Assembly (NCBI GenBank): GCA_035236585.1
Contig: CP141136.1
Span: 55,321,136 to 55,385,135 of the forward strand
Direction: 5' to 3'
Origin: Warburgia ugandensis
Taxonomy: Eukaryota; Streptophyta; Magnoliopsida; Canellales; Canellaceae
Length of the DNA: 64,000 nucleotides
A program made the translations under genes and the position numbers. Of the stretch, positions 24,601 to 33,340 are shown in pieces (the first letter of the stretch is position 1; each line of letters begins with the position of its first letter). Below the pieces are notes generated by a model that worked only from the letters and a program-made list of their open reading frames with translations, had not been told where the DNA came from and ran no database searches.

Positions 24601-25281
24601 ACATTCCATCATACCTTCTTTCCAAATTAGAAGGTACCTCTAGAACCTTGTGGTGAATAGGGTCTGACCTGACCATTTCCTCCTACATTTGCTAGAATAT
24701 GTATATATGTACAGTTACATCCTTGCCCGAAGTTTTTCAGCACATCATGATCTCTGCTTTTATCTCTCTCTCTCTTGCAGCATTCCATGGGAAACTGAAG
24801 GAACAGATAAAGGATGTGGAAACTGTAAAAGTAAAGGAAATTGACTTGTTCTGGTATGGCATGGCTGAGGTGAGGACAAAATATCTTTAATGAGGTAAAA
24901 ATTCCTGTTGGTATCTCACTCTAGGAACGTGTAAGTGAGATGAGAACTCCCTCAAACACCTACTTTATTGTTGCACTCAATTCTTTGCCGCTTCCTATTA
25001 CTGTGATATCATGCTTGATAATTTTCTAGAGGATCTGAAATACAATAATATTTCTTGCTCATCAGACTGTGCAAGTAATGGGCTCTTTTGATGGGTGGAG
25101 TCAAGGAGAGCATCTGTCACCAGAATATGCAGGTGATTTCAACAAATTCTCGACAACTCTGAAGCTTAGACCTGGACGATACGAGATCAAGTTCTTGGTG
25201 GATGGACAATGGCAGTTATCACCGGAACTCCCCTACACAGGTGAAGGTATGACGCAAAACAATTTGTTAATTGTTGAATAA
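9295..25281 (+). CDS. PTST1: PTST1, Protein Targeting to Starch (CBM48 and coiled-coil protein), split gene
   Basis: Exons 9295-9660, 16399-16488, 18655-18723, 24528-24633, 24781-24869 and 25066-25281 join in frame (936 nt, 311 residues). All introns are GT-AG, and phases match at every junction. Residues 1-122 are a weakly conserved N-terminal region expected to hold a plastid transit peptide. Residues 123-235 are charged and helical, with [14 protein letters not shown] and [18 protein letters not shown], the coiled-coil part of the family. Residues about 233-311 are the CBM48 domain with [11 protein letters not shown] and [13 protein letters not shown]; the tryptophans are the expected glucan-contact residues. 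In Arabidopsis PTST1 binds granule-bound starch synthase and carries it to starch granules for amylose synthesis. The ATG at 9295 is preceded by an in-frame TAA at 9289. The true start may be further upstream. Confidence 0.9.
9739..11364. other. Intron sequence of PTST1 upstream of the LINE
   Basis: Part of the 6.7-kb intron 9661-16398. No open frame with a recognised domain and no transposon ends were found in this part. Confidence 0.5.
11496..11702 (-). pseudogene. LINE ORF C-terminal segment
   Basis: Reads [20 protein letters not shown] then [10 protein letters not shown] and [12 protein letters not shown]. The [17 protein letters not shown] ending is the usual C-terminus of plant RTE polyproteins. 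It is out of frame with the reverse-transcriptase segment. Confidence 0.8.
11941..12833 (-). pseudogene. LINE reverse transcriptase, fragmented, catalytic aspartates lost
   Basis: Three minus-strand frames follow in order: [17 protein letters not shown] (12833-12597), [20 protein letters not shown] with [17 protein letters not shown] (12600-12373), and [20 protein letters not shown] followed by [14 protein letters not shown] (12369-11941). The first catalytic Asp (FIDLEKAYD) is kept, but the FADD box is FANN at 12139-12147: both metal-binding aspartates are changed to asparagine by G-to-A changes. Confidence 0.88.
13472..14277 (-). pseudogene. LINE endonuclease domain, fragmented
   Basis: The frame from 14277 reads [20 protein letters not shown] and NIACIQETK, the start of an exonuclease-endonuclease-phosphatase fold with the Asn of WN and the catalytic Glu of QETK. 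The frame from 13711 reads [10 protein letters not shown] and later QHRLMVMDI, the later Asp and His blocks of the fold. In between, stops and frameshifts interrupt the frame. In life the domain nicks the target DNA to prime reverse transcription. Confidence 0.8.
14376..14396 (+). repeat. RTE 3'-tail-like sequence in opposite orientation
   Basis: TTGGGATAAGGTCTTGATGT on the + strand matches the RTE LINE tail, but points away from the LINE whose 5' end lies just to the left. Probably a second truncated insertion. No target duplication was seen. Confidence 0.45.
14690..15190. other. GC-rich insert in the intron, possibly organelle-derived
   Basis: Base composition changes sharply: this half kilobase is rich in G and C (for example GGGCCGACC, CCGGCCAGGGCGGGG), whereas the flanks are AT-rich. 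Two minus-strand open frames (14685-14888 and 14915-15226) run through it without low-complexity sequence. Texture and composition recall plant mitochondrial DNA, but I cannot name a gene. A decayed transposon is the alternative. Confidence 0.3.
15751..15936 (+). mobile_element. Au-like SINE, copy C (full length)
   Basis: Starts AGAAGGGGAGCCTTGGCACA and carries box A/box B sequences including GGTCACGGGTTCGAGGC, then CAGCCTCTTGCAAAAATGCA, TGTGGTCCACCCCTTCC and the end CACCGGGCTGCCCTTTTT. An imperfect 12-bp target duplication, ATGCCATTGAAT at 15739-15750 and ATGCCCCTGAAT at 15937-15948, bounds it. Sense orientation in the PTST1 intron. Confidence 0.9.
16399..16488 (+). CDS. PTST1: PTST1 exon, start of coiled coil
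   Basis: Exactly 30 codons between TTTCCAG and CAG|GTTTGT, phase 0 on both sides. Reads [20 protein letters not shown] then [10 protein letters not shown], a strongly conserved block of PTST1 proteins. Confidence 0.92.
17457..17598 (+). mobile_element. Au-like SINE, copy D (5'-truncated)
   Basis: Starts at the box B block GACCTTGAGGTCACGGGTTC, so about 45 bases of the head are missing. The rest is very close to consensus and ends GGGGCTGCCCTTTT. A perfect 17-bp target duplication, TCCTCTTCTTCTGATGT, lies at 17440-17456 and 17599-17615, so truncation happened at insertion. Confidence 0.92.
17978..18131. repeat. 77-bp tandem duplication
   Basis: GATGCTTTTGATGGTTCTTT begins at 17978 and again at 18055. 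The copies agree closely, through CTTTCATATCTA.AGATGG and TTTGAAAGA. Non-coding, in an intron of PTST1. Confidence 0.9.
18446..18550 (+). mobile_element. tRNA-derived SINE-like fragment
   Basis: A box A-like TAGTGCAGTGGTGCAAGAG and box B-like AGGTCATGAGTTCAGAAC lie about 35 bases apart, followed by an A/T-rich tail (TTAAAAAAATTAAAAAATT). Different from Au. No target duplication found. Not a tRNA gene, because no cloverleaf arms pair. Confidence 0.45.
18655..18723 (+). CDS. PTST1: PTST1 exon, coiled coil
   Basis: Exactly 23 codons between CTACAG and CAG|GTCATT, phase 0. Reads [20 protein letters not shown] then ELQ and continues the helical region. Confidence 0.9.
18724..20162. other. Intron sequence of PTST1 upstream of the copia element
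   Basis: Part of intron 18724-24527. AT-rich; no conserved frame or element end recognised. Confidence 0.5.
20163..20467 (-). repeat. 3' LTR of the copia element
   Basis: Matches 24120-24439, sharing TGAAAACAGAG, ATACAACCTAAATCCAGAT, TCTGGTAAAATCACAAG and CCTAAACTAACTCCTATAAA. Noticeable divergence between the two LTRs shows an old insertion. The inner end meets the polypurine tract at 20468-20477. Confidence 0.88.
20474..20731 (-). pseudogene. copia RNase H segment (end of pol)
   Basis: Reads [20 protein letters not shown] then [15 protein letters not shown] and ADVLTKWLP, the C-terminal RNase H of copia pol with its conserved CDN, DRTKH and LTK blocks. It ends just before the polypurine tract. 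Confidence 0.92.
21405..21637 (-). pseudogene. copia reverse transcriptase segment
   Basis: Reads [20 protein letters not shown], the well-known copia block, and in a shifted frame MTMYVDDLY with the catalytic YVDD at 21418-21429. The catalytic box is intact, but the reading frame around it is broken. Confidence 0.9.
22874..23059 (-). pseudogene. copia integrase segment
   Basis: The minus-strand frames here carry decayed integrase core sequence; a shifted frame gives words such as [11 protein letters not shown], the Q-Q-N-G block close to the catalytic Glu. Frameshifts separate it from the protease part. Confidence 0.65.
23687..23890 (-). pseudogene. copia protease segment
   Basis: Reads [20 protein letters not shown] is the aspartic-protease active site (about 23738-23746) in the usual copia setting WIIDSGAxxHM. 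The frame is open only briefly, and the flanking gag zinc knuckle was not found. Confidence 0.85.
24107..24119 (-). promoter_or_regulatory. tRNA-iMet primer-binding site of the copia element
   Basis: Minus strand reads TGGTATCAGAGTC directly next to the LTR. This is complementary to the 3' end of initiator tRNA-Met, the usual primer of plant copia elements. Confidence 0.92.
24120..24439 (-). repeat. 5' LTR of the copia element
   Basis: The partner of 20163-20467. The inner end is exact, with the LTR ending CTGTTTTCA on the minus strand directly before the primer-binding site. The outer end is set by alignment and may be off by a few tens of bases. Confidence 0.87.
24528..24633 (+). CDS. PTST1: PTST1 exon, coiled-coil end
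   Basis: Between ACAAGCAG and GAAG|GTACCT. Reads [13 protein letters not shown] then [20 protein letters not shown], with the family block SRKINGKYI. It ends in phase 1. It lies just downstream of the intronic copia element. Confidence 0.92.
24781..24869 (+). CDS. PTST1: PTST1 exon joining coiled coil and CBM48
   Basis: Preceded by a clear pyrimidine tract (CTCTCTCTCTCTTGCAG), ends GAG|GTGAGG in phase 0. Reads [20 protein letters not shown] then DLFWYGMAE, the start of the CBM48 fold. Confidence 0.93.
25066..25281 (+). CDS. PTST1: PTST1 last exon, CBM48 core
   Basis: Preceded by CTCATCAG. It encodes 71 residues and ends at TAA 25279-25281. Reads [20 protein letters not shown] and later [20 protein letters not shown], the carbohydrate-binding module shared with the AMPK beta family, and ends [11 protein letters not shown]. 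Confidence 0.97.
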   Translation, partial: TVQVMGSFDGWSQGEHLSPEYAGDFNKFSTTLKLRPGRYEIKFLVDGQWQLSPELPYTGEGMTQNNLLIVE

Positions 25282-25730
25282 ACTTCAACCTTGTATATTA
25301 TGTTCTACTTTTGTTGACAAACTAGATTATTATTGAAGCAGCAGGAAGAGTTTGCTAATGTTAAGAGGCATCAAAGAAGAGCTCTATGTAACCTCACCTA
25401 TTATAAACTCTTATAACATGTGCTAAGCAATTTCTGTCTTGCAATGCATAACATGATAGAAGTAAACGGTGGCTGATGGCTTGCCTGTGTCAGACCTTTA
25501 GCAGCTCGGCGTTACCAAGTAACTACCAATCAAAGAAGCCTCAGTGGATCTGTCGCCAAGCTAAGAAGTGATCAATCTTACAATCCCAACTGTTTGGGCA
25601 CGTAATGTCCATCCATTGGGCAACTGGCGCATCATTTGTCTGGCACAATGTGGCCCGTTAAGGAGTCCATGTCCATTTCTATTGGCCTTTTTGGTAAAGG
25701 GTTCAATATCTAGGATATAAATTTTAAGTT
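25282..25730 (+). other. PTST1 3' UTR and downstream sequence
   Basis: AT-rich sequence after the PTST1 stop, expected to hold its 3' UTR. No exact polyadenylation site can be set by eye. Confidence 0.4.
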
Positions 25731-25893
25731 CTAGAAGGGAGCTTGGCATAACGATAGAGTTGTTATCATGGGCTTGAGGTGTGAAAACAGCCTCTTACAA
25801 AAATGCAAGTTAAGGCTGCGTACTATAGAACTGTTGTGATCCACCCCTTCTCTTGACCCTTGCATGCATGAAAGCTTCGTGCACCGATCTGCA
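25731..25893 (+). mobile_element. Au-like SINE, copy E (diverged)
   Basis: Starts CTAGAAGGGAGCTTGGCATA, lacks part of the box B region, and keeps CAGCCTCTTACAAAAATGCA, TGTGATCCACCCCTTC and an end GTGCACCGATCTGC. More mutated than the other copies. No clear target duplication. Confidence 0.8.
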
Positions 25894-25960
25894 CATAATT
25901 AAAACTGGAAACCTTCCAGCAGATTACAAGTGCAGCTAAAAACTGATCTGATTTTAGTAA

Positions 25961-27269
25961 GGATCTTTTCCAAAAATGCCATTAAGTTATTTGCAAAAAA
26001 GTCTAACAATTTTTGAGTTTTGCAAATTTGTTGTTAAGTTTTGGTGAGCTATGCAAAATTGCCATTCTTTTAGTTTTCTATCTTCCTTTCTTGTTATTTT
26101 TTTAATGAATTTTTTATATTACCCTTCTTTAACAGGCATTCTATCTCGTAGACGTAGATATGATTAAGTTACCGACTTTGGCCATTGAGTTCAATGACTT
26201 TCTAATAGAAACTTGGCATATAACACAATTCAATAATATGGAATCTAATGGTAAAGTAAGATTAAAAAAAAACAAAAAAAAAACCAACATTTAGATATTT
26301 AATCGCAAATATACCACGTTCATCAACTTGCACACAGTATCTGCCGCCTCATAGATATAGATGTGATTAAGTTGAGGATTCTGGGTGTGATTTCTTGCTT
26401 CATTAATAAAAATAAAAATAAAATCTCCGAAATTAATCTTGATCGATAAAATACATTGGAAAGAAGAAGACCCAAGTTTTAGGTTTCTAAATTTCATTTA
26501 TAAAGGCATCGACCAAAAAGCTTAAAGTCTGCTACTTATTGTTGTTTGTGTCAACAACAACAACACTTTGCTTATGTTTTAAACTTGAATTTTTCTTTAA
26601 TTATTGTGTCTTTGATTTATCCAAAGCATTGATTATGCTATAATTTGTGTTAATAACAGTTTTATATTATTTTTGAGGAGAAATCGAAGTTGGTAAACAT
26701 AGTATGTTTGCAATTGAATATGTCACTATTGGTTTGCTTTTTTTTCTTTTCTTTTTTATAAATATAATCATACCATTAGATTTCTTATTATCAAATTGTA
26801 TTATGTACTAAATTTCGTTGATACTTTCCATTAGAAAGTTATTAAACTTAATTGTCAAAATTCTAAACTTAATCACATTGCTTCTATGAGGTTGTAGGTA
26901 TTGTGCACAGGTTGATGAACATGATATATTTGCAATTAAATATCACACTATTGATAAAAAATAATAATTTAGATCTAACTTTACCATTAGATTTCTTATT
27001 ATCGAATTGTATTAGATACCAAGTTTCATTGAAATTTTTTTATCTTAATGGCCAAATTGGGAACTTAATCACATATGCATTTGTGAGGTAGCAGCTTTAT
27101 TAGAGAAGGGTAATATCTAAATTTTGTAAAAAATAATAAGGATGATGGAAATTTAAAATGAAAATTTTGCAAAGCTCACCTAAACTTAATGACAAATTTG
27201 TAAAACTTTAGACAATGTTGGACTATTTTACAAATATGCCAAAACTTAATGATATTTTTGAAAAAACCC
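25961..27269. mobile_element. MULE-like element with long terminal inverted repeats, copy 1
   Basis: About 1.3 kb. The left end GGATCTTTTCCAAAAATGCC and the reversed right end GGGTTTTTTCAAAAATATCA are inverted repeats extending some 150-180 bases inwards with gaps. A perfect 9-bp target duplication, TTTTAGTAA, lies at 25952-25960 and 27270-27278, the length typical of Mutator-like elements. The interior holds further inverted copies of a block with words such as CCATTAGATTTCTTATTATC, but no transposase. It is non-autonomous. Confidence 0.82.
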
Positions 27270-27278
27270 TTTTAGTAA

Positions 27279-28139
27279 CAGAAGAAAACATGCTCAATGT
27301 TATTTGATTGGATAGTTGCCTCAGCTCCTTGTTTTTTGAAGATACTCTCCGCTTCAATTGGTCTTTTTTCATAAAAAGTAAACATGAGATAACAAATCAA
27401 GTGTTTTAATAAGATTTCGAATAGCTGTCCTGAAGGAAATATAATATCTGCTTCCTTTTCATTTTTATTTTTCCCACTGTAAAGTATTCTTATTTGCAAT
27501 GAAACAACCGTTATCCGAGTATGGAACGAACTTTAGGTGGTAATGGATATCGGTTGCTTTAATTGGATTAGAGACCGAACATGAATAGTGGTCAGTTATT
27601 TCATAGACTGTGCATTCTCCAAGGAAAGATATGGACGGCTAGAAATAGAAGTGGCTCCCACTTGTTCATGATCGGACATCGTTTATTTTCTAGACTAATT
27701 CTAAGCTTTCGCTGTTGATCGGCACCTCTAGTGACAAGGTTGCATTGATCAGGTCTATTCATTCAAATTTTCCAACCTGGATGACTGCTAGTACAAAAAC
27801 AGTGCGGATTTGATGGGTCTGGAATCCCAAGAGAATGACATTCGATCACAGGACATGAATGGTCAGAAACACTATTTAAAGAACGGTCCATAATTTGAAA
27901 AGCCTTCTATGCTCATGGGTGCGTGCATGTATCATTCAAAAAGAGAAGTAAAAAATCACAGTTTTAAGGAATTAGAATCATCCAATCACCATACCAGATA
28001 AACGTATAAGATTAAACAAGTAGGCACCATTCATGCATCTGTCCGCTCACTTTCTTAAGAGGAGAATGCGCTCATCCATCGTGATATTCTGGAGATATAC
28101 TATTTTGTGGGTGAACTGGATTCACAATATATATCTTAC
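27279..28139. other. Intergenic sequence, nothing recognised
   Basis: AT-rich sequence with no conserved frame and no transposon ends that I can support. Confidence 0.4.
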
Positions 28140-28157
28140 AGGTGAATAATTAGAGAA

Positions 28158-28374
28158 AAAGAGACTAAAAGTTGTCGTCACGTGACCTTGAGGTCATGGG
28201 TTCAAGGCATGAAATCAGCCTCTAGCAAAATGCAAGGTAAGGCTGCCTTCTATAGGCCCTTGTGGTTTGCCCATTCCCTAAACTCTGCATAGGCGGGAGC
28301 TTTGTGCACCGGGGCTGCCCTTTTGGCCAACCCCTAATTGGGATAAGGTTTTGATGATGATGATGATGATGATA
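28158..28374 (+). mobile_element. Au-like SINE with RTE LINE tail, copy F
   Basis: The SINE body (box B GACCTTGAGGTCATGGGTTC, CAGCCTCTAGCAAAATGCAA, CACCGGGGCTGCCCTTTT) continues directly into CCCCTAATTGGGATAAGG and TTTTGATGATGATGATG, which is the 3' end of the RTE LINE of this window. An 18-bp target duplication with one mismatch, AGGTGAATAATTAGAGAA at 28140-28157 and 28375-28392, encloses body plus tail, so both moved as one unit. The first ~45 bases of the head are missing. Confidence 0.9.
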
Positions 28375-28611
28375 AGGTGAATGATTAGAGAATTGGTATT
28401 TTACAAAATTAAAATATTTATTTAGAAGGTTAGTCATGCAGAGACGCATTGAATGAAGTATAACTGAGAAAAAAAGATTAGACTAAAGAAGGCCTACCTA
28501 ATGATCCTGTCTTTTTCTACAGGTTTTAATTACTGATCAGGTTGATTATCTTTTCATCTTTAAGATGCTTTGGATTTCTCTTCTTCTTCTTCTTTTTTTT
28601 AATATTTTGGT

Positions 28612-28700
28612 GTGCAATGGCACAAAGAGTCTCTCAATTTGGTGACTAGAGTTCGAGATTGTGCATGGGTGAGTGTGTTTGACTCTGAAAAAAAGAAAAA
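28612..28700 (+). mobile_element. tRNA-derived SINE-like fragment
   Basis: GTGCAATGGCACAAAGAG resembles a box A region, and CTAGAGTTCGAGATTGTGC a box B, followed by an A/G-rich tail. Resembles the fragment at 18446. No target duplication found. Confidence 0.4.
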
Positions 28701-29132
28701 GAAAAGAAAAAGAAAAAAGAAGAGTCTTGTAAGTGTGGATGCTTTGATATTGTAAACTCCCATACATAGTGATGATTTTTCTTAGATCTAAGCCATCCAT
28801 CATCTTAGTAATTGCTGAGATAGGTTATAGATCAAATTTCATGTCCTTTGGATTCTATTAGCTTATATTTGTTTAAATTGAAGATCAAAACAATCATTTT
28901 TTATGAAGATCCAAAACAAGCAGTTTAGATAATTCACATGCATTGATTTCCATGGGTTCTCTAATTTCTACACCCCCAACAAGCAAACATGATGTATGGC
29001 TTAGATCTTCCAAAACTAGACTCTCTACACTATTTTACGGAAACTCCAACAAAAAATAAAATAAAATAAAATGGTGTTGTTTGTGTGAACGATGTTAATT
29101 GGTTACCCTCTTTTTTTTATTCTTTTTGTTTT

Positions 29133-30215
29133 GGGTTTTTTGCAAAAGTGTCATTATATTTTAGCATTTTTACAAAAAGTCTAACATTTTTTGAGTTTTG
29201 CATATTTTTCATTAAGTTTTCGTGAGCTTTGCCAAATTGTTATTTTGTTAGTTTTCCATCATTCTTTCCTATTAGTTTGTTCAAATTTTCAATATTACTT
29301 CTCTATTTCTCTATTAATATGGTCTAACAGACATGTTATTACGCGTGATTTCTACTTCTTTAATCAATGGAAATCTTTGAAATTAATCTTACTAGATAGA
29401 GGATATTGAGAAGAAAAAGAAGACTGAGTATTAGATTTTCAATTTTCATCCAAAAAGGCATCGAACAAAGAGCTTAAAGTTTGCTACTTGTCACTGCTTG
29501 CATGAACAATACCATTATTTGGCTTATATTGTACACTTAAATTTTTCTTTAATTTGTTGTATTTTTAATTGATCCAAAGCATTGATTATGTTATAACTTG
29601 TATCATAAAGATTTTTTATATCAGTTCTTCATTGAGAAATTGAAGTTTAAATTGTTGAATTTTATTGAAAAAGCTTAACTGACATGTTACATGGGTTGGT
29701 GAAGATGGTATGTTTGCGATTGAATATCTCAGTATTGGTTGCGTTTTTCTTGAAATCTAACCATACCATTAGATTCCTTGCTATCAAATTGTATTAGATA
29801 CCAAGTTTCACTGAAAATTTCCTTTGAAAAATCATTAAACTTAGTAGCCAAAGTCGGCAACTTAATCACGTTTGTATCATTGATATTTGCTATTGAATAT
29901 CTCAGTATTGGTTAGTTTTTCTTGAAAGGATTGTATCAGACACCAAGTTTCACTAGAAAATTCCTTCAAAAAATCATTAAACTTAGTGGCCAAAGTTGGC
30001 AACTTAATCATGTATGTATTTGTGAGGTAACAGGTAGATCGTATTAAAAGATAAAAATAGAGAAAGGTAATATTGAAATTTTGAAAAAACTAACAGGAAA
30101 GGACGATGAAAACTAATATAATAGTAATTTTGTAAAGTTCAAGAAAACTTAATGGAAAATTTTCAAAAAATGCCAAAATGTAATAGCATTTTTGGAAAAA
30201 AAAAAAAAAAAAACC
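29133..30215. mobile_element. MULE-like element, copy 2
   Basis: Related to the element at 25961-27269. Left end GGGTTTTTTGCAAAAGTGTC, right end reversed GGTTTTTTTTT..CCAAAAATGCTATTAC, with inverted repeats running inwards for about 180 bases. Shared inner words include GAGTTTTGCATATTT, TTAAGTTTTCGTGAGCTTTG and CATACCATTAGATTCC. The target duplication is not clean because the flanks are T-rich. No transposase. Confidence 0.75.
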
Positions 30216-31082
30216 TTTTTCATTTTTCCTTTCTGAATGATGAATAGAGCTTACATTAAAAGCAAAAGAGATTTACAAAAGCAAACTGTGGCAGGGAAAA
30301 CTACCCATTAAATAAAAGAAAGGCAACAAGACAAGGAGAGTTCCTTTCTTTCATTGTTTCTCTGAATTCTCTATTCAGTCCTTGGAAGTATTTATTTCTT
30401 AGTACAGCTGATAAGCTCCAAGACAAGCCCACATGTACCACGTAGAGCACCTACCCCAATCTGGCCGAACTTTTGGTAGGGATTGTTCAAAGAGTTCTAC
30501 CCCCCACCAGTTTATGAGTCAAAGCCTACTTATAGAATAGTTTCACTTTGTCATGTGGGACTAAATATAATCTATGTTAAGGTTTTCTCCAAGCCCTTTT
30601 CCATTGTAGATGTTGTCCCACATGTGGTCAGCAAAAGCATATTCCCAAAGAAATTTTACTTTCTAGCTAGAGACAAGGAAGAGGGAGGCGTTACCACATG
30701 AAGGTTGGGAGAGTCTCTCAGTTTGTAGGATCACTACATTCATGCATCCACATGAAACAAATTATTTTTGGCTTTTCTCACCAGAAAACCAAACCTTGAC
30801 CTCACAACCAAAACATCTTCGTTGGGAGCAGAATCATGGACCAAATTTTTTGGCTAAGACCCACAATGTATCTCCTGCAAACAGCAAACTTTTGTGAAAC
30901 TAGATTCTCAGACCATTATCACGGGGTCTCAATTTCACCTGTGCTAAACATGCTTCGACTGCTAAAAGCAGAAAACTAAAATGAGGGGCTGCGAGATACT
31001 AGGCCTTAGAAAGAGGCACCAAATAAGTCTTTGGTGGGAACCGTCTTGACTAATGAAACACCTTTAAAACATTTTCTAAAGC
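30216..31082. other. Intergenic sequence, nothing recognised
   Basis: A mildly GC-richer patch at about 30.4-30.7 kb contains an open frame (30483-30701), but no known domain. No element ends seen. Confidence 0.4.
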
Positions 31083-31101
31083 AAAACCATACTGTTCTAC
31101 T

Positions 31102-31284
31102 CAAAAGGGCAGCCTTGGTGCACCAAGCTCCAGGGTATGCAGGGTCCGGAGAAGGGGTGGACCACAAGGGTTAATAGTACGCAGCCATACCTAGTATTTT
31201 GCGATAGGCTGTTTCCACGAGTTGAACCCGTGACCTCAAGGTCACACGATGACTACTCTACTGTTATGCCAAGGCTCCCCTTCT
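31102..31284 (-). mobile_element. Au-like SINE, copy G (full length)
   Basis: Minus strand: GGGGAGCCTTGGCATAACAG head, box B GGTCACGGGTTCAACTCG, TGTGGTCCACCCCTTCTCC and an end GCACCAAGGCTGCCCTTTT. A 19-bp target duplication with two mismatches lies at 31083-31101 and 31285-31303 (AAAACC..A.TGTTCTACT). Confidence 0.88.
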
Positions 31285-31303
31285 AAAACCTTAGTGTTCT
31301 ACT

Positions 31304-33153
31304 GAAACTTTGAAATCCAAACTTGCATATTACAAGATTCCCATCATAATCTAAATTGAGAACCCGAAATGTCGTAATTTTCTAATTGATCAGATCATAC
31401 TTTCAGTTAATCAAGGTGACTCTCATCATATTTAGGAGATTATCAACATTTACGATGAGGCACTATTCTGTAAATTTGGATCAATCTTAAGAGAAAAAAA
31501 CACCCGGAAATTGAAGTGGTTAGCACTATCTTGATCGGCATTACATTCCATAGGCACAAAACACCAAGAAAAGAGTATGGTTAGAGATATAAAATAAGAT
31601 AAAATGAAATGAGAAAAGCACATGTTGTTCGTAAACCAAATTTAAGTTTTCAACTCAGTCTTGTCGTGTTAAAATAGTCTAAAGAGTAGGAATAATTAAG
31701 AAAGATTACTTGAAACGTTGAAATTAGATGGCATGCACCTACCTAATTTGAACATGAAGCCTCCTTATTGGACATAATTTGTTTGACTAATTTATTTACA
31801 TATCCTTGGGACGCATCCCTCAACCTCTATCCTTGCCAAACAAATTTTTAGGACACTCCTGCAACGTGCAAGCACCCTACATCCCATGAAAGATGCCATA
31901 CACTACTTTGAATTCGTAATTAAATTACATGAGAGGCAACTCAGCTTAACCACTGAACTATATTGGCTTATGTGCGTGTACTTGTATTTCATTAGTTGTC
32001 TTTCAGGGACGAACCTATAGGTTGAATTCTTTTCACAGCCTATATATTCCCTTTGAGCTTTTTATTGTACCTTGCGCGCCCAAACCCACACCCCCCCCCC
32101 CCCCCCCTTTTTTACATGTTACCGGTTTATTAGCTAATTCACATGTTTTTTTCAAAGGAGGAAAGGTAAAAAAGCGAAGCAAAAACTGTAAAGACCTCCC
32201 TTGAACTGCCGTTTCCCTTTTCTTATCCATTTCGGCAAACTTGCTTCCTCTGGGGTCATTTTGAGCTCTAAACCAGTCTTGCTATATGCTTAATTTAAAC
32301 TCATTTCTATCTACAATTTTCGTTTTGTAGCTATGGGATTAATAACATTGTGCGATCTGTTAGTCAAAAACTAGTAGTTAGGATCTTCCAAATGCATTGA
32401 TTTCTTATGGGTCACCTAATTTCTATTCAACGTACATAATGAACGGCTCAGATCTTCCAAAAAATACTTCGAAGCTAGTGTCTATTTCTTAGAATGCTTA
32501 TCAGACTCAAATATAAAATAGCACACATGGACATGCCTTTTTCCTTTCACTTGATCAATACATAAAGTAATAAATAATTAGAAAATGGATAGAAATGACC
32601 ATAGCAAATGCACAGGACTCTCACTTTGAAATTAAATTCATATTTTCGAGAGCTTCATACTTTATAATTCACATCTTAACCGACTTCTACATATAGATCT
32701 GATTCAAGTAATGGGTTAGAAAGACACCTTGAACTTTAGTGCTTTCAACGAAGTGGCTAACCTACCATGCAAACAAAATCCAAAATTTTGATAAAAGAAG
32801 ATATTGACGCTAACTTCACCATCGCAGTCAATACAAGTAATCTGGCCTACCTGAAATGAACTGCTCTCTTCAGCGAAATGAATCATCGGTCTTTGTGTGT
32901 ATTTACACAGAAAAAATTCTTCAATCTCTAGTTAATTTTCTTATATTTTCGACTAGTTACTGGCACATTTTTTACCCCCCCAATAATCTTAAGGCAATAT
33001 TTCCATCTTTCATTTTAATATAGGGATCTAAATGGTCAATATTTAGAAACCCTTTCCACTTTTTCGAAATCATATGCCTTCTAGTCACCTTGGTAGGTCA
33101 GAAGATAGGTGGTCTTGATGCAAAGCTCAAGTAAATCTCTCTTATGGTGAAGC

Positions 33154-33156
<3 letters not shown>
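31304..33156. other. Intergenic sequence with a poly-C run, no gene
   Basis: AT-rich. A run of 17 C at 32091-32107 creates false open frames on both strands (Pro- or Gly-rich). Nothing else recognised. Confidence 0.45.
32091..32107. repeat. Poly-C homopolymer (17 bases)
   Basis: Uninterrupted C run followed by T. Its length is likely to vary or be misread. Confidence 0.9.

Positions 33157-33215
<59 letters not shown>
33157..33215. repeat. (GA)n microsatellite
   Basis: About 29 perfect GA units ending exactly where a truncated SINE begins. Confidence 0.97.
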
Positions 33216-33217
<2 letters not shown>

Positions 33218-33340
33218 GTCGTCATATGACCTTTATGTCAGGGATTCAAAGCATGGAACACAGTCTCTTGCAAAATGTAAGATAAGGATGCGTATTATTG
33301 ATCCTTGTGGTTCGTCCCTTCTTCAAACGCCATCCAAATA
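33216..33340 (+). mobile_element. Au-like SINE, copy H (5'-truncated, diverged)
   Basis: Starts TTGTCGTCATATGACCTTTA, keeps CAGTCTCTTGCAAAATGTAA and CCTTGTGGTTCGTCCCTTC, and ends before the GGGCTGCCC block. It abuts the GA repeat. Confidence 0.75.

Noticed and set aside
32022-32230. Pro-rich and Gly-rich frames on both strands
   Set aside because: Created by the poly-C run at 32091-32107.
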